From DATJGR01 sp963812255 (GTDB lineage Bacteria; Pseudomonadota; Gammaproteobacteria; Pseudomonadales; Azotimanducaceae): a stretch of 64,000 nt of DNA. The first letter of the stretch is position 1; every line of letters starts with the position of its first letter. Below, piece by piece: positions 53,970 to 62,123 of this stretch. Made by a program: the position numbers and the translations under genes. The notes below the pieces were generated by a model, which saw only the letters and a list, made by a program, of their open reading frames with translations, did not search any database and was not told the DNA's origin. The DNA lies in the NCBI GenBank assembly GCA_963812255.1, contig CAWEUM010000005.1, positions 2,108,001 to 2,172,000 of the forward strand. Reading direction: 5' to 3'.

Positions 53970-54684
53970 CGTCGGATATCTGATCACGTGTGAGCACGGC
54001 GGCAATCGAATCCCCCATCGCTGGTCGAGGTTGTTCGCGCCTTACGCGGCGCTGTTGAATTCGCATCGCGGTTGGGATCCCGGAGCGCTCGGTCTTGCGA
54101 GAGTGCTTGCCAAGGGTTTGAACGCTGCGTTGATCGAAAGTCGTACGTCCAGAATGCTGATCGACCTGAACCGATCAGAGCACCATCGGGCTCTGTTTTC
54201 ACCGATCACACGCGACCTGACGCGCGCCGAGCGCGACCGGATTCTCACGTTGCACTACGCCCCGTATCGGCGCCGTGTCGCTGCCGCAACCGACGCGATG
54301 ATCGCTGAGGGTCGAACGGTGCTGCACGTATCGGCGCATTCGTTCGTGCCGAAGCTGGATGGACAGGTCCGCAACGCGGATGTCGGACTTCTCTACGATC
54401 CGGCTCGCCCCGGCGAAGCCGCGCTGTGCCGCGCATGGGTGGGTGCGCTCACCACCGCTTTGCCAGGCCTGAGGGTTCGGCGCAACTATCCATATCGGGG
54501 CAAGGCAGACGGTCTCACGACGTGGTTGCGGCGCAGGTATCGTGCGGCGGCCTATCTCGGTGTCGAAGTCGAATTGAATCAACGGCTGCTCGACGAGCCA
54601 CGGCGGTACAGATTGGTATGCGAAACGGTATGCGCGACCTTGACGACGATCGCAGGCCGCGCTCAGGTGTCGCCGGACACGTAG
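53956..54684 (+). CDS. N-formylglutamate amidohydrolase family protein
   Basis: A 242-residue zinc-dependent amidohydrolase-like protein. TCEHGGNRIP (Glu13, His14), NSHRGWDPGA, LIDLNRSEH, HVSAHSF (His124, His128) and VEVELNQ match the family, which in histidine breakdown cleaves N-formylglutamate (HutG). No hut genes are near, so this copy more probably acts on the product of the adjacent ligases. It overlaps the GCS2 gene by 14 bases and the convergent def gene by 22. Confidence 0.83.
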   Translation: MRPRDVGYLITCEHGGNRIPHRWSRLFAPYAALLNSHRGWDPGALGLARVLAKGLNAALIESRTSRMLIDLNRSEHHRALFSPITRDLTRAERDRILTLHYAPYRRRVAAATDAMIAEGRTVLHVSAHSFVPKLDGQVRNADVGLLYDPARPGEAALCRAWVGALTTALPGLRVRRNYPYRGKADGLTTWLRRRYRAAAYLGVEVELNQRLLDEPRRYRLVCETVCATLTTIAGRAQVSPDT

Positions 54685-55202
54685 CGCACGTACTCTTCTT
54701 CGAAAACGAGCTTGGTTGGATCGTTCATCCGGTCGACGTACAGCACGCCGTCAAGATGATCGAATTCATGCTGGAATACCGTTGCGAGAAAGCCCTTCAA
54801 CTCCAGCACGTGCGTCGTCCCGCTCAGATCCTGATGGGTCACTCGGACGAATTGCGGTCGCTCGACGTAGCCGCGCAATCCCGGCACCGACAGGCAGCCC
54901 TCCCAGTAGCCGCGCGCCTTCGGGTCCACCACCTGGATGTGTGGATTGACGAACACCGTCAGTGGCATCGATTCGATATCGCCGTAACGGCTCGGCCCGC
55001 CTGGAATCTGGATGATCGCCAGACGAACCGGTTCGTCGATCTGCGGAGCCGCCAGCCCGATGCCACCCGAGTCGTCCAAGGTGTCGATCATGTCCTGAAC
55101 GAGCCGTGTCGTTTCCGGGTGACTCAGCTCGTCCGGTGTCAGCGGCCGCGCGACCTTGCGTAAGGTCGGGTGGCCCATGCGAATGATTTTGCGGACAGCC
55201 AT
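54663..55202 (-). CDS. def: Peptide deformylase
   Basis: A 179-residue metalloenzyme that removes the formyl group from new proteins. The three motifs are intact: GIGLAAPQ (47-54), EGCLSVP with metal-ligand Cys103, and QHEFDHLDG with His145, Glu146 and His149. It is not next to fmt, as the housekeeping copy commonly is; instead it abuts fau, another formyl-folate gene. It may be a second def copy, which the window cannot show. Confidence 0.94.
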   Translation of the reverse strand: MAVRKIIRMGHPTLRKVARPLTPDELSHPETTRLVQDMIDTLDDSGGIGLAAPQIDEPVRLAIIQIPGGPSRYGDIESMPLTVFVNPHIQVVDPKARGYWEGCLSVPGLRGYVERPQFVRVTHQDLSGTTHVLELKGFLATVFQHEFDHLDGVLYVDRMNDPTKLVFEEEYVRYVSGDT

Positions 55203-55832
55203 TTACTCTGAGATCTCCTGTTCACGGATCTCCGGGGGCGCAAAGAAGCGGCGTCCACGTATCGTAAACCCTCGTGCAGCGTGTTCGGTGATCACTGCGT
55301 CGAGCGGAACGTCCCATTCCCGATTCTCCAGCCTGTGGTGGTGCTGCAATTCGTGGCCGATTCCGATCAGCAGAGTGCGCCGTTGCACCTTAAACGTTGC
55401 ATCGTAGTAGCCACCGCCGCGACCCATCCGGTTGCCGGTGTCGTCGAATGCGACCAGAGGCAGCATCACCACATCGAGGACCCGCGCCGGCACGGCTCTA
55501 GCCAATCGGGTGTCCGGCTCAGGTATGTCGAATCGATTGCGAACGAACGGTGTGTCCGCATCGTAACGATAGAAATCGAGCCGTCGTGAGCGTTCAACCA
55601 CCGGTAAGGCGACCACTTTGTTCGCCGCGAGCAGGTGCGCCGCAATTGGGCTCGGATCGAGTTCACCGTCGCTTGGCACATAGACGGCGCAACGCTGGCA
55701 ACACAGCATCAATGGAGATACCGCGAAGTGCCGCGCAACGGCGTTTGCGTGTTCGCGCTGTTGGGCGGGCGTGAGTGCCCGACGCGCGTCCCGGTAATAT
55801 CGGCGCAACGATGCGCGAGACGGTGGATTCAT
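55203..55832 (-). CDS. fau: 5-formyltetrahydrofolate cyclo-ligase
   Basis: A 209-residue enzyme that returns 5-formyl-THF to the folate pool with ATP. ALRRYYRDARRAL-like start, VYVPSDGELDPSPI, LPLVAFDDTGNRMGRGGGYYD and WDVPLDAVITE are family features. The ATG at 55832 is chosen because in-frame codons further upstream (55889) lie inside the 6S RNA; GGGAG precedes it by about ten bases. It is linked to ssrS and zapA as in most gammaproteobacteria and abuts def without a gap. Confidence 0.93.
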   Translation of the reverse strand: MNPPSRASLRRYYRDARRALTPAQQREHANAVARHFAVSPLMLCCQRCAVYVPSDGELDPSPIAAHLLAANKVVALPVVERSRRLDFYRYDADTPFVRNRFDIPEPDTRLARAVPARVLDVVMLPLVAFDDTGNRMGRGGGYYDATFKVQRRTLLIGIGHELQHHHRLENREWDVPLDAVITEHAARGFTIRGRRFFAPPEIREQEISE

Positions 55833-55838
55833 AGGAAG

Positions 55839-56018
55839 AATCTCCCGGAGGTGCCGCTGTTCGGTTTGCCCTGAACCGTGTTGGTTCAAGGCGGAGACCC
55901 GAGCGGCGTCATAGGCTTCCCGCGTGAGCGGACGTGCACACAGACGCCAACGTCGAAATCTCCTTAGTTACTATAACGGCTCAAGGACGACCCCGACTGG
56001 CGAACACCCCAGGAGACG
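55839..56018 (-). ncRNA. ssrS: 6S RNA
   Basis: About 180 bases between zapA and fau, the standard gammaproteobacterial locus. Closing stem: 5' TCTCC (56012-56016) with 3' GGAGA (55841-55845), continued by GGTG/CACC. Inner conserved stretches resemble E. coli 6S: GTTCGCCAGTCGGGGTC and TTGAGCCG near the 5' side, GCGGGAAGCC and CCTTGAACCAACACGGTTCA on the 3' side. 6S binds sigma-70 RNA polymerase and lowers transcription in stationary phase. The 3' end lies about six bases from the fau start, so fau is probably read through from it. Confidence 0.9.
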
Positions 56019-56023
56019 AGAAG

Positions 56024-56029
56024 AGTATA
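56024..56029 (-). promoter_or_regulatory. Candidate -10 of the 6S RNA promoter
   Basis: TATACT on the minus strand, six to eight bases before the predicted 6S 5' end. No good -35 is found at 16-18 bases; a TTGCAG is only 11 bases upstream. Confidence 0.5.
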
Positions 56030-56132
56030 GCCGAATCGGGCTGCAACGATCGCCGTTGCACCGAAGACGTGACGGAGTTAAATGTACGCGTTTGCGGACA
56101 GATCGAGCGCGGTGTTGCGCGCAGCGGCCGCA

Positions 56133-56447
56133 CTACAGACTGAGTTGCTTGGCTTCGTCCAGCGCGGTGGCGACACGCTGCGTCAATTCGCCGACCTTTC
56201 GCTCGATCGTCGTCACCACCGTTGCACGGTCGTTCTTGATGTGCAGGAAATCGTTGGCAATGTTCAACGCCGCCATCACCGCCATTCGATCGAGCCCGAG
56301 CACCTTTCCCGAGTCGCGAATACCGCGCATCTGCGCGTCGAGATAGCGCGCCGACGCGTTCAGCTCGTCGACCTCTTCTTCGGGGCAGTTGACCTGATAC
56401 TCCTTCTCGAGGATCCGGACGCTAACGGTCGTGGGCGGTCGCGGCAT
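56133..56447 (-). CDS. zapA: Cell division protein ZapA
   Basis: A 104-residue FtsZ-ring stabiliser: globular head (VSVRILEKEYQVNCPEEEVDEL, ARYLDAQMR) and a C-terminal coiled coil (DRMAVMAALNIANDFLHIK to the end). The ATG at 56447 overlaps the upstream stop by three bases; a TTG at 56450 in frame is less likely. Neighbours 6S RNA and fau are the conserved context. Confidence 0.94.
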   Translation of the reverse strand: MPRPPTTVSVRILEKEYQVNCPEEEVDELNASARYLDAQMRGIRDSGKVLGLDRMAVMAALNIANDFLHIKNDRATVVTTIERKVGELTQRVATALDEAKQLSL

Positions 56448-56653
56448 CAATCCTGCTCCAGTGACTTCAATCTGCTGATCATCGATTCAACCTTGCTCTT
56501 GGCCAATTCGTTCTTCTCAATCAACTTGGCGCGTTCCGTGCTCCAGGTGTTCTGACGGCTGCGCAGGGCACGATTTTCACGCGACAGGACGTGACACAGC
56601 TCGATCAGCTCGTTCACTTTGCGCTCGAGCGCATCCAGTTCGGTAATGGCCAT
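56447..56653 (-). CDS. ZapB-like small coiled-coil protein (TIGR02449 family)
   Basis: A 68-residue, almost wholly coiled-coil protein (LDALERKVNELIELCHVLSRENRALR and further heptads to the end). Such proteins, named TIGR02449, lie upstream of zapA in Pseudomonas and relatives and are thought to act at the division ring like ZapB. It overlaps zapA and heads the zap-ssrS-fau-def run. Confidence 0.85.
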   Translation of the reverse strand: MAITELDALERKVNELIELCHVLSRENRALRSRQNTWSTERAKLIEKNELAKSKVESMISRLKSLEQD

Positions 56654-56686
56654 GGACAGATATGCAGTTGACTAGGCGGTTTCGGG

Positions 56687-56702
56687 ACGGTTGCACAACC
56701 GT
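56687..56702. promoter_or_regulatory. Palindrome at the zap promoter start site
   Basis: Perfect seven-base arms ACGGTTG and CAACCGT around a two-base centre. It lies just downstream of the -10 on the minus strand and would cover the predicted transcription start near 56700, an operator-like position. No known regulator motif was recognised. Confidence 0.4.
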
Positions 56703-56706
56703 TGCG

Positions 56707-56735
56707 ACTATAGTGATTGCGCATATGCCGGTCAA
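56707..56735 (-). promoter_or_regulatory. Candidate sigma-70 promoter of the zapB-like/zapA genes
   Basis: On the minus strand -35 TTGACC (56730-56735), 17-base spacer, -10 TATAGT (56707-56712). It is the best sigma-70-like pair I found in the window. The predicted start is near 56700, leaving a leader of about 47 bases before the zapB-like ATG. Confidence 0.6.
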
Positions 56736-56813
56736 CGCGACCAACGCCGCAAAGCCCGTCAATTCAAACGTTTGGTGATAGCATGACCGGCCTGAGATAG
56801 CGCTGATAGGCTC

Positions 56814-57335
56814 GTGAGCGCATTCAACGAACAGTTCTGGAATCTTCCTGCCGGTCTGAGTGAGTCACTGCTGCACGGCGCTGTCTGTGGGCTGCTGTGC
56901 GGATCGCCGGCGGACTCGGTGGCGAACTACAAACGCGCCCTGACGGGTCTGTTGGAACATGCGCTGCAGGTGGAGGAGGCGGAACTGGACCGTTTCATCG
57001 AGTTCGCCGCGGACGATCTCGCCTCACCCGATCTGAGTTTCGAGCCGCTGCTGCCAGGCGAGGAATACGGCATGGTCGATCGCGTCGAGGGCCTCGCGGA
57101 GTGGAGTGCGGGTTTCGTGAACGGATTCGACGAAGCCGGCGGGGATCTCGATGACGACGCATCCGACGCACTCGAAGACATTGCCCGCATCGCCGACGTA
57201 GGTGGAGATATCGAAGACGATGAATTCGATTACTTCAATGTGGCCGAGCATCTCAAAGTGGCTGTCCTGCTGATCCACGATACCGTTGTCGAGCGAATGC
57301 AAGCCGAAGAGGAGCCGGACGATGAGCCTGAGTGA
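56814..57335 (+). CDS. UPF0149 family protein YgfB
   Basis: A 173-residue acidic protein (FNEQFWNLPAGLSESLLHGAVCGLLCG, LPGEEYGMVDRVEGLAEWSAGFVNGFDEAG, DVGGDIEDDEFDYFNVAEHLKVAVLLI). YgfB/UPF0149 genes lie before pepP and ubiH in many gammaproteobacteria. The start is a GTG at 56814. Its end overlaps pepP by 14 bases. Confidence 0.92.
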   Translation: MSAFNEQFWNLPAGLSESLLHGAVCGLLCGSPADSVANYKRALTGLLEHALQVEEAELDRFIEFAADDLASPDLSFEPLLPGEEYGMVDRVEGLAEWSAGFVNGFDEAGGDLDDDASDALEDIARIADVGGDIEDDEFDYFNVAEHLKVAVLLIHDTVVERMQAEEEPDDEPE

Positions 57336-58644
57336 GTATCAGCGTCGGCGGCAGCAGCTGATGAAGTTGATGATGCCGGGTTCGATTGCCGTACTGCCCG
57401 CGTCGCGGATCGTCAATCGCAATCGCGACACCGAACACCTGTTTCGGCAGAACAGCGATTTCTACTACCTGACCGGCTTCGACGAACCGAACGCGGTGCT
57501 CGTGCTCGCCCCCGGGCGCGCGCACGGCGAAGTGATTCTGTTCTGCCAGGATCGCGAGGCAGGCCTCGAACAGTGGACCGGCGAACGCATGGGTCCGGAT
57601 CGTGCGTCGCAGATGTTGGGCGTCGATGACGGGTTCCCGATCGGTGATCTGCCAGACATTCTGCCGGGGCTGCTCGAGGGTCGTGAACGCGTCTATGCCA
57701 ATCTAGGTGAGCATCCGGATTTCGATCGCGACATGCTCGGGTGGGTGAAGGCGATTCGCGCGAAGCAAGTTCACGGTGCGACGCCGCCCGGTGAATTCAT
57801 CGTGCTGTCGCATCTACTGCACGACCTGCGTCTGTACAAGTCCGCGCATGAGTTGAAGCTGATGCGGCGCGCGGCGGAGATTACCGCCGGTGCGCACGTT
57901 CGGGCGATGCGGTGCGCGCGCCCGGGCGGCACCGAAGCCGGGCTCGAGGCGGAGCTGATATACGAATTCATGCGCAACGGCGCGCGCTTTCCGGCGTATC
58001 CATGCATCGTTGGCGCCGGTCGCAACGCGTGCGTGATGCACTACGTGCGCAACGACGGTCCGCTGAAGGACGGTGATCTGGTGTTGATCGACGCAGGGTG
58101 CGAATACCGCTACTACGCAGCCGACGTGACACGCACGTTTCCGATCAACGGGCGCTACAGTGGCGTGCAGCGCGCGCTGTACGAGGTGGTGCTGCGGGCG
58201 CAGCTCGACGCGATCGCGGCAATGCGTCCCGGTGCGGCGTTCAACCAGCCGCACGACACTGCGGTACACACGATGGTCGAAGGTCTAGTCGAACTGGGCC
58301 TGCTGCACGGCAATGTCGATGAACTGATTGCCGAGGAGCGCTACAAACAATTCTGCGTCCACAAGAGCTCGCATTGGCTCGGTCTCGACGTCCACGATGT
58401 CGGCGATTACCGCGTCGACGATGCGTGGCGAGCGCTCGAGCCCGGTATGGTGCTGACAATCGAACCTGGGATTTACATACCCGATTACGCGTCGATACCG
58501 GCGCAATTCCGCGGGATCGGCGTTCGCATCGAAGATGACGTGCTGGTCACGCGCGATGGCCACGAGGTACTGACCGCTGCCGCACCGAAGCTGATCGAGG
58601 ACATCGAGGCGGTGATGCGCGAACCACTCGAGCGAGTGGGCTGA
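57322..58644 (+). CDS. pepP: Xaa-Pro aminopeptidase
   Basis: A 440-residue pita-bread metallopeptidase that removes N-terminal residues before proline. The metal ligands lie in LVLIDAGCEYRYYAADVTRTF, LGLDVHDVG, LTIEPGIYIP and GVRIEDDVLVT. The ATG at 57322 has GAGGAG nearby and gives the E. coli length. It is in the conserved ygfB-pepP-ubiH order. Confidence 0.95.
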   Translation: MSLSEYQRRRQQLMKLMMPGSIAVLPASRIVNRNRDTEHLFRQNSDFYYLTGFDEPNAVLVLAPGRAHGEVILFCQDREAGLEQWTGERMGPDRASQMLGVDDGFPIGDLPDILPGLLEGRERVYANLGEHPDFDRDMLGWVKAIRAKQVHGATPPGEFIVLSHLLHDLRLYKSAHELKLMRRAAEITAGAHVRAMRCARPGGTEAGLEAELIYEFMRNGARFPAYPCIVGAGRNACVMHYVRNDGPLKDGDLVLIDAGCEYRYYAADVTRTFPINGRYSGVQRALYEVVLRAQLDAIAAMRPGAAFNQPHDTAVHTMVEGLVELGLLHGNVDELIAEERYKQFCVHKSSHWLGLDVHDVGDYRVDDAWRALEPGMVLTIEPGIYIPDYASIPAQFRGIGVRIEDDVLVTRDGHEVLTAAAPKLIEDIEAVMREPLERVG

Positions 58645-58675
58645 ACGCCTCGAGGCGACAGGATGCGAGTTGGCA

Positions 58676-59872
58676 ATGCGTGAGCTGAGCTGCGAGATTC
58701 TCGTTGCCGGCGGCGGATTGATCGGCGCCGCTGCGGCGCTGGCATTGTCGCGGCGCGGACTGAACGTGGTGCTGGTGGATCGCGGCGAACCACCTATCAC
58801 GCGCGGCCGGCTCGGATTCGATATCCGCACTGTCGCCCTGAACCCGGCCTCAGTCGAGCTGCTGGCGGAACTCGATGTGTGGCGCACATTTGCCCCCAGT
58901 CCGTTCAGCTCCGTCTATGTCTGCGAAGAACGCGGAACCCGGCATATCGAATTCCGTGCGGCCGAAGTGGACCGCACCGAACTCGGTTGGATCGTCGAGG
59001 TCAGTCATTCCGTAGCTGCGCTGTGGGCAGCGCTGAAATGCCAGAGCAACCTGTCGATTGTCACAGGCAACATCGATGGTGTTACCGCGAATACCGATGT
59101 GGTGCGGGTGCAGGTTGGCGGAACCTATGTCATGGCGCAGCTATTGATCGCCGCGGACGGGGCCAACTCGTCGATCAGGACGCAACTCGGCGTTGACACG
59201 TCACGCTTTCAGACGCAACAAACGGCCATCGCGACGATCGTCGAGACCGAGCGGGATCACGGCGGCGTGGCGTGGCAATGCTTTCAGCGGGAGGGCCCGC
59301 TGGCGTTGTTGCCGCTGCCGACGCGCGCCGGGCGGTTCTACAGTTCGGTGGTCTGGTCGCAATCAGACGCTTCGGCACAGCAATTGATGCAGCTCGACGA
59401 CGACGCGTTCACGCTGCGCCTTGGTCGATCGATCGATCACCGGTTCGGCGGGGTTCGTGCGCTCGATGCGCGCTATGCGTTCGAGCTGGAGCAGATGGTG
59501 GCAAGCTCATTCCAGCCGGCGGCGCGTGTGCTGCTCGTCGGGGACGCGGCGCGTGTGCTGCATCCGCTGGCGGGCCAAGGTGTCAATCTCGGCTTCGAAG
59601 ACCTGCGCGAAGTGCTGCGCGTTGTGGGTACGGTCGCGCCGAAGGATCTCGGCGACGAAGCGCTCTGGCGCGGCTTCGCACGCCGTCGGCAATTGCGCGC
59701 TGACGTGATGGTGCGCGCGATGGATGCATTCGCGATGGCGTATCGAATCAGTGATCCGACCCTGAACTGGCTGCGCAATGTCACGGTCGATCTGCTGAAT
59801 GCCGCGCCACTGCTGAAACGCCAGCTGATTCGCGAGGCGATGGGATTCGGGATCTTCGCGCCGCCGCGTTGA
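58676..59872 (+). CDS. ubiH: UbiH/UbiF family ubiquinone-biosynthesis FAD hydroxylase
   Basis: A 398-residue class A flavoprotein monooxygenase. FAD loop: ILVAGGGLIGAAAALALSRRG; substrate-side motif GADGANSSIR; second FAD motif VLLVGDAARVLHPLAGQGVNLGFEDL. Family members hydroxylate the ubiquinone ring. The position after pepP suits UbiH, but UbiI or UbiF specificity cannot be separated by eye. The ATG at 58676 is used; a TTG at 58670 adds two residues. Confidence 0.88.
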   Translation: MRELSCEILVAGGGLIGAAAALALSRRGLNVVLVDRGEPPITRGRLGFDIRTVALNPASVELLAELDVWRTFAPSPFSSVYVCEERGTRHIEFRAAEVDRTELGWIVEVSHSVAALWAALKCQSNLSIVTGNIDGVTANTDVVRVQVGGTYVMAQLLIAADGANSSIRTQLGVDTSRFQTQQTAIATIVETERDHGGVAWQCFQREGPLALLPLPTRAGRFYSSVVWSQSDASAQQLMQLDDDAFTLRLGRSIDHRFGGVRALDARYAFELEQMVASSFQPAARVLLVGDAARVLHPLAGQGVNLGFEDLREVLRVVGTVAPKDLGDEALWRGFARRRQLRADVMVRAMDAFAMAYRISDPTLNWLRNVTVDLLNAAPLLKRQLIREAMGFGIFAPPR

Positions 59873-59892
59873 ATTGGCGGTGCGAGGAACAG

Positions 59893-60894
59893 TCAGAGTC
59901 TCGTCGTGCCCGGGATAGACCCCAGTCGCTTCGCAAGTGCGTTCCATCGCGGCTCGTCTTTCAACTGCATCTGCCACGCACTGATCCACCGCTGCTCGTC
60001 GGCGTCGGCTGGGCCACCGCGATCCAGTATCTCGTTGATCGAGCGTTCCACATACGCCCACCAGTCCGGCTGCCTGCCGTCGATATCTCTGAAGCCGTAT
60101 TCCTTTGCAAGCATCCAACTTGCCAGCACCTTTCCCGTCTTCTCATGTACGTGCGGGTCGGCGGCCAAAGCCGCTACCGCGCGGCCCACATAACAAGGCG
60201 TTTCGGACTCGCTGAAGCCACGCGCCTTGCCCGCTGCGTCCTGCCAGTTCGTTTCTGTGACGGCGAAGTTTTCCAACATCGCTTCAGAGCGAAGAAACCC
60301 GGGGGTCACAGCAATCACGGTCACCCCCTTACGCCGGAGTTCGGTCGCCATTGCGAATGCGAGACGAATGACCTGATTCTTGACGAGGTCGTAAAACAAC
60401 GCGCCGCGGTAACCGGAGTGATCGCCATCCGTGATTTCGATCACGAGACCCGATCGCTGTTCGACCATCAACGGCACACCGTAGCGGCTCGTCAGAATGT
60501 GCGTTCTAACGGCAGTATCCAGGAACGCGAACCCCTTTTCGACGTCGGCCTTCCAGATCGGCTGCCATTCTGCGAGTTCCTCTCCACCGATATCGTTGAC
60601 GAGAACGTCTAAGCGACCTGATTCGGAACGCACGCGTTGAAACAGAGCCAGGACATCCTCGGTCTTGCTGTGATCTGTGCGGACCGCAATCCCTCGTCCG
60701 CCAGCAGCCGAGACCATCATTGCGGTTTCGTCGATGGTCTCCCGACGACCGATGGGCGAAGGATTTCCGCTGGTACTTCGTCCAGAGCAGTACACCGTCG
60801 CCCCGGCCTCGCCCAGCATACGGGCAATGCCGCGCCCGGCTCCTCTGGTGGCACCGGCAACGACTGCGACCTTCCCGGAAAGCGGCAGGTTCAC
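59893..60894 (-). CDS. Short-chain dehydrogenase/reductase, DHRS1-like
   Basis: A 333-residue SDR-fold enzyme. The nucleotide loop is GATRGAGRGIARML, the NNAG motif appears as NDIGG, and the catalytic pair is in FYDLVKNQ (YxxxK). The C-terminal tail ADPHVHEKTGKVLASWMLAK and then EYGFRDIDGRQPD is like human DHRS1-type SDRs. Substrate unknown. It is the only minus-strand gene between ubiH and gcvT, where ubiI and other genes lie in related genomes, so it may be a later arrival. Confidence 0.82.
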   Translation of the reverse strand: MNLPLSGKVAVVAGATRGAGRGIARMLGEAGATVYCSGRSTSGNPSPIGRRETIDETAMMVSAAGGRGIAVRTDHSKTEDVLALFQRVRSESGRLDVLVNDIGGEELAEWQPIWKADVEKGFAFLDTAVRTHILTSRYGVPLMVEQRSGLVIEITDGDHSGYRGALFYDLVKNQVIRLAFAMATELRRKGVTVIAVTPGFLRSEAMLENFAVTETNWQDAAGKARGFSESETPCYVGRAVAALAADPHVHEKTGKVLASWMLAKEYGFRDIDGRQPDWWAYVERSINEILDRGGPADADEQRWISAWQMQLKDEPRWNALAKRLGSIPGTTRL

Positions 60895-61024
60895 GTGGAA
60901 TCCTCGAGCGATCGGCGAAACAGACTATCGATCCTCTCCGAGGGCAGCAATCAGTGCAGCCTGTACCGCAACGGGAAGGGGTCGATAGAATGCGCGAACA
61001 TGCCACGCCATTGAGAAATGTCTG

Positions 61025-62101
61025 ATGCCGCTGGAGCGGACACCCCTTTACGACACCCACGTCGCTACCGGTGCGCGGATGGTGGATTTCGGCGGTTGGG
61101 AAATGCCGCTCCACTACGGTTCGCAGATCGAAGAACACCATGCGGTGCGTCGCGCAGCCGGTATGTTCGACGTCTCCCACATGACGATCATTGATCTGGA
61201 CGGTCCGCAGGCGCTCGATTTCCTGCGCTACCTGACCGCGAACGATCCGGCGCGATTGACCGACGCGGGGCGCGCGCAATACGGCGTGTTGTTGAACGAC
61301 GCCGGCTGCGTCGTTGACGATCTGATCGTGTATCGCCGCGGCGGTGACTATCGCGCGGTCGTCAACGCGGCGACCCGCGCGAAGGTTCTGACCTGGTTCG
61401 CGAAGCACGCGAAGGATTTCAAAGCTTCGACTCAACCGCGCCCGGACTTGGCGATGATCGCGGTGCAGGGTCCGCAGGCGATAGGAATCTTCGAGCGTGT
61501 CACCGGCATTCAAGGCGCCGCGCAGATGAAGCCGTTCAATGAATTCGAAAGCGACACCTGGATGATCGCCCGCACCGGCTACACCGGGGAAGAAGGCATC
61601 GAAGTAATGTTGCCAGCCGCCGAAGGCATTGCGCTGTGGACGAAACTCGCGGCGGCGGGCGTCGCGCCGTGTGGTCTCGCGTCGCGGGATACGCTGCGGC
61701 TCGAAGCGGGCCTGAACCTCTACGGTCAGGACATGGACGAAACGAACGATCCCATCGAATCGAACCTCGCATGGACCGTAGCGTGGGACCCCTCCGATCG
61801 CAATTTCGTCGGCCGCAAGGCATTGGAAGCGCGTCGCGCGGCGGGGGTACACCGCAAGCTCACCGGTGTCGTGCTCGACGTAAAAGGCGTCGTCCGCCAC
61901 GGGCAGCGCATCGTCACGGATGTAGGCGAAGGCGAGGTCACCAGCGGTATTTTCTCACCGTCATTGGGTTACAGTATTGGGCTGGCGCGGTTGCCCAAAC
62001 TCGCAAAAGGCACCGCACAAGTGGACATTCGGGGCAAGCTGCTACCCGTTCGAATCGTGCGTCCGCCGTTCGTTCGCAATGGCCAGAAAGTCTTCGAATA
62101 A
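61025..62101 (+). CDS. gcvT: Glycine cleavage system aminomethyltransferase (T protein)
   Basis: A 358-residue folate-dependent enzyme. RTPLYDTHVATGARMVDFGGWEMPL, FDVSHMTIIDLDG, ARTGYTGEEGIEVMLP and RDTLRLEAGLNLYGQDMD are family motifs, and the folate-binding LPVRIVRPPFVR end is present. It releases ammonia and methylene-THF from the GcvH-bound group. The 130 bases upstream show a possible -10 TAGAAT (60986-60991) but no glycine riboswitch that I can recognise. Confidence 0.95.
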   Translation: MPLERTPLYDTHVATGARMVDFGGWEMPLHYGSQIEEHHAVRRAAGMFDVSHMTIIDLDGPQALDFLRYLTANDPARLTDAGRAQYGVLLNDAGCVVDDLIVYRRGGDYRAVVNAATRAKVLTWFAKHAKDFKASTQPRPDLAMIAVQGPQAIGIFERVTGIQGAAQMKPFNEFESDTWMIARTGYTGEEGIEVMLPAAEGIALWTKLAAAGVAPCGLASRDTLRLEAGLNLYGQDMDETNDPIESNLAWTVAWDPSDRNFVGRKALEARRAAGVHRKLTGVVLDVKGVVRHGQRIVTDVGEGEVTSGIFSPSLGYSIGLARLPKLAKGTAQVDIRGKLLPVRIVRPPFVRNGQKVFE

Positions 62102-62123
62102 CACGTACAGAAGGGAGCGACGA

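Noticed and set aside
55833..55889. Extended fau N-terminus starting at 55889
   Set aside because: These codons lie within the predicted 6S RNA and encode residues unlike the family start.
60895..61024. Possible glycine riboswitch upstream of gcvT
   Set aside because: None of the conserved glycine-aptamer core strings could be recognised in the 130 bases. A covariance scan would settle it.
60506..61900. 464-codon open frame on the minus strand across the SDR start and gcvT
   Set aside because: It covers parts of two well-supported genes in other frames and reads as low-complexity Arg/His-rich sequence.
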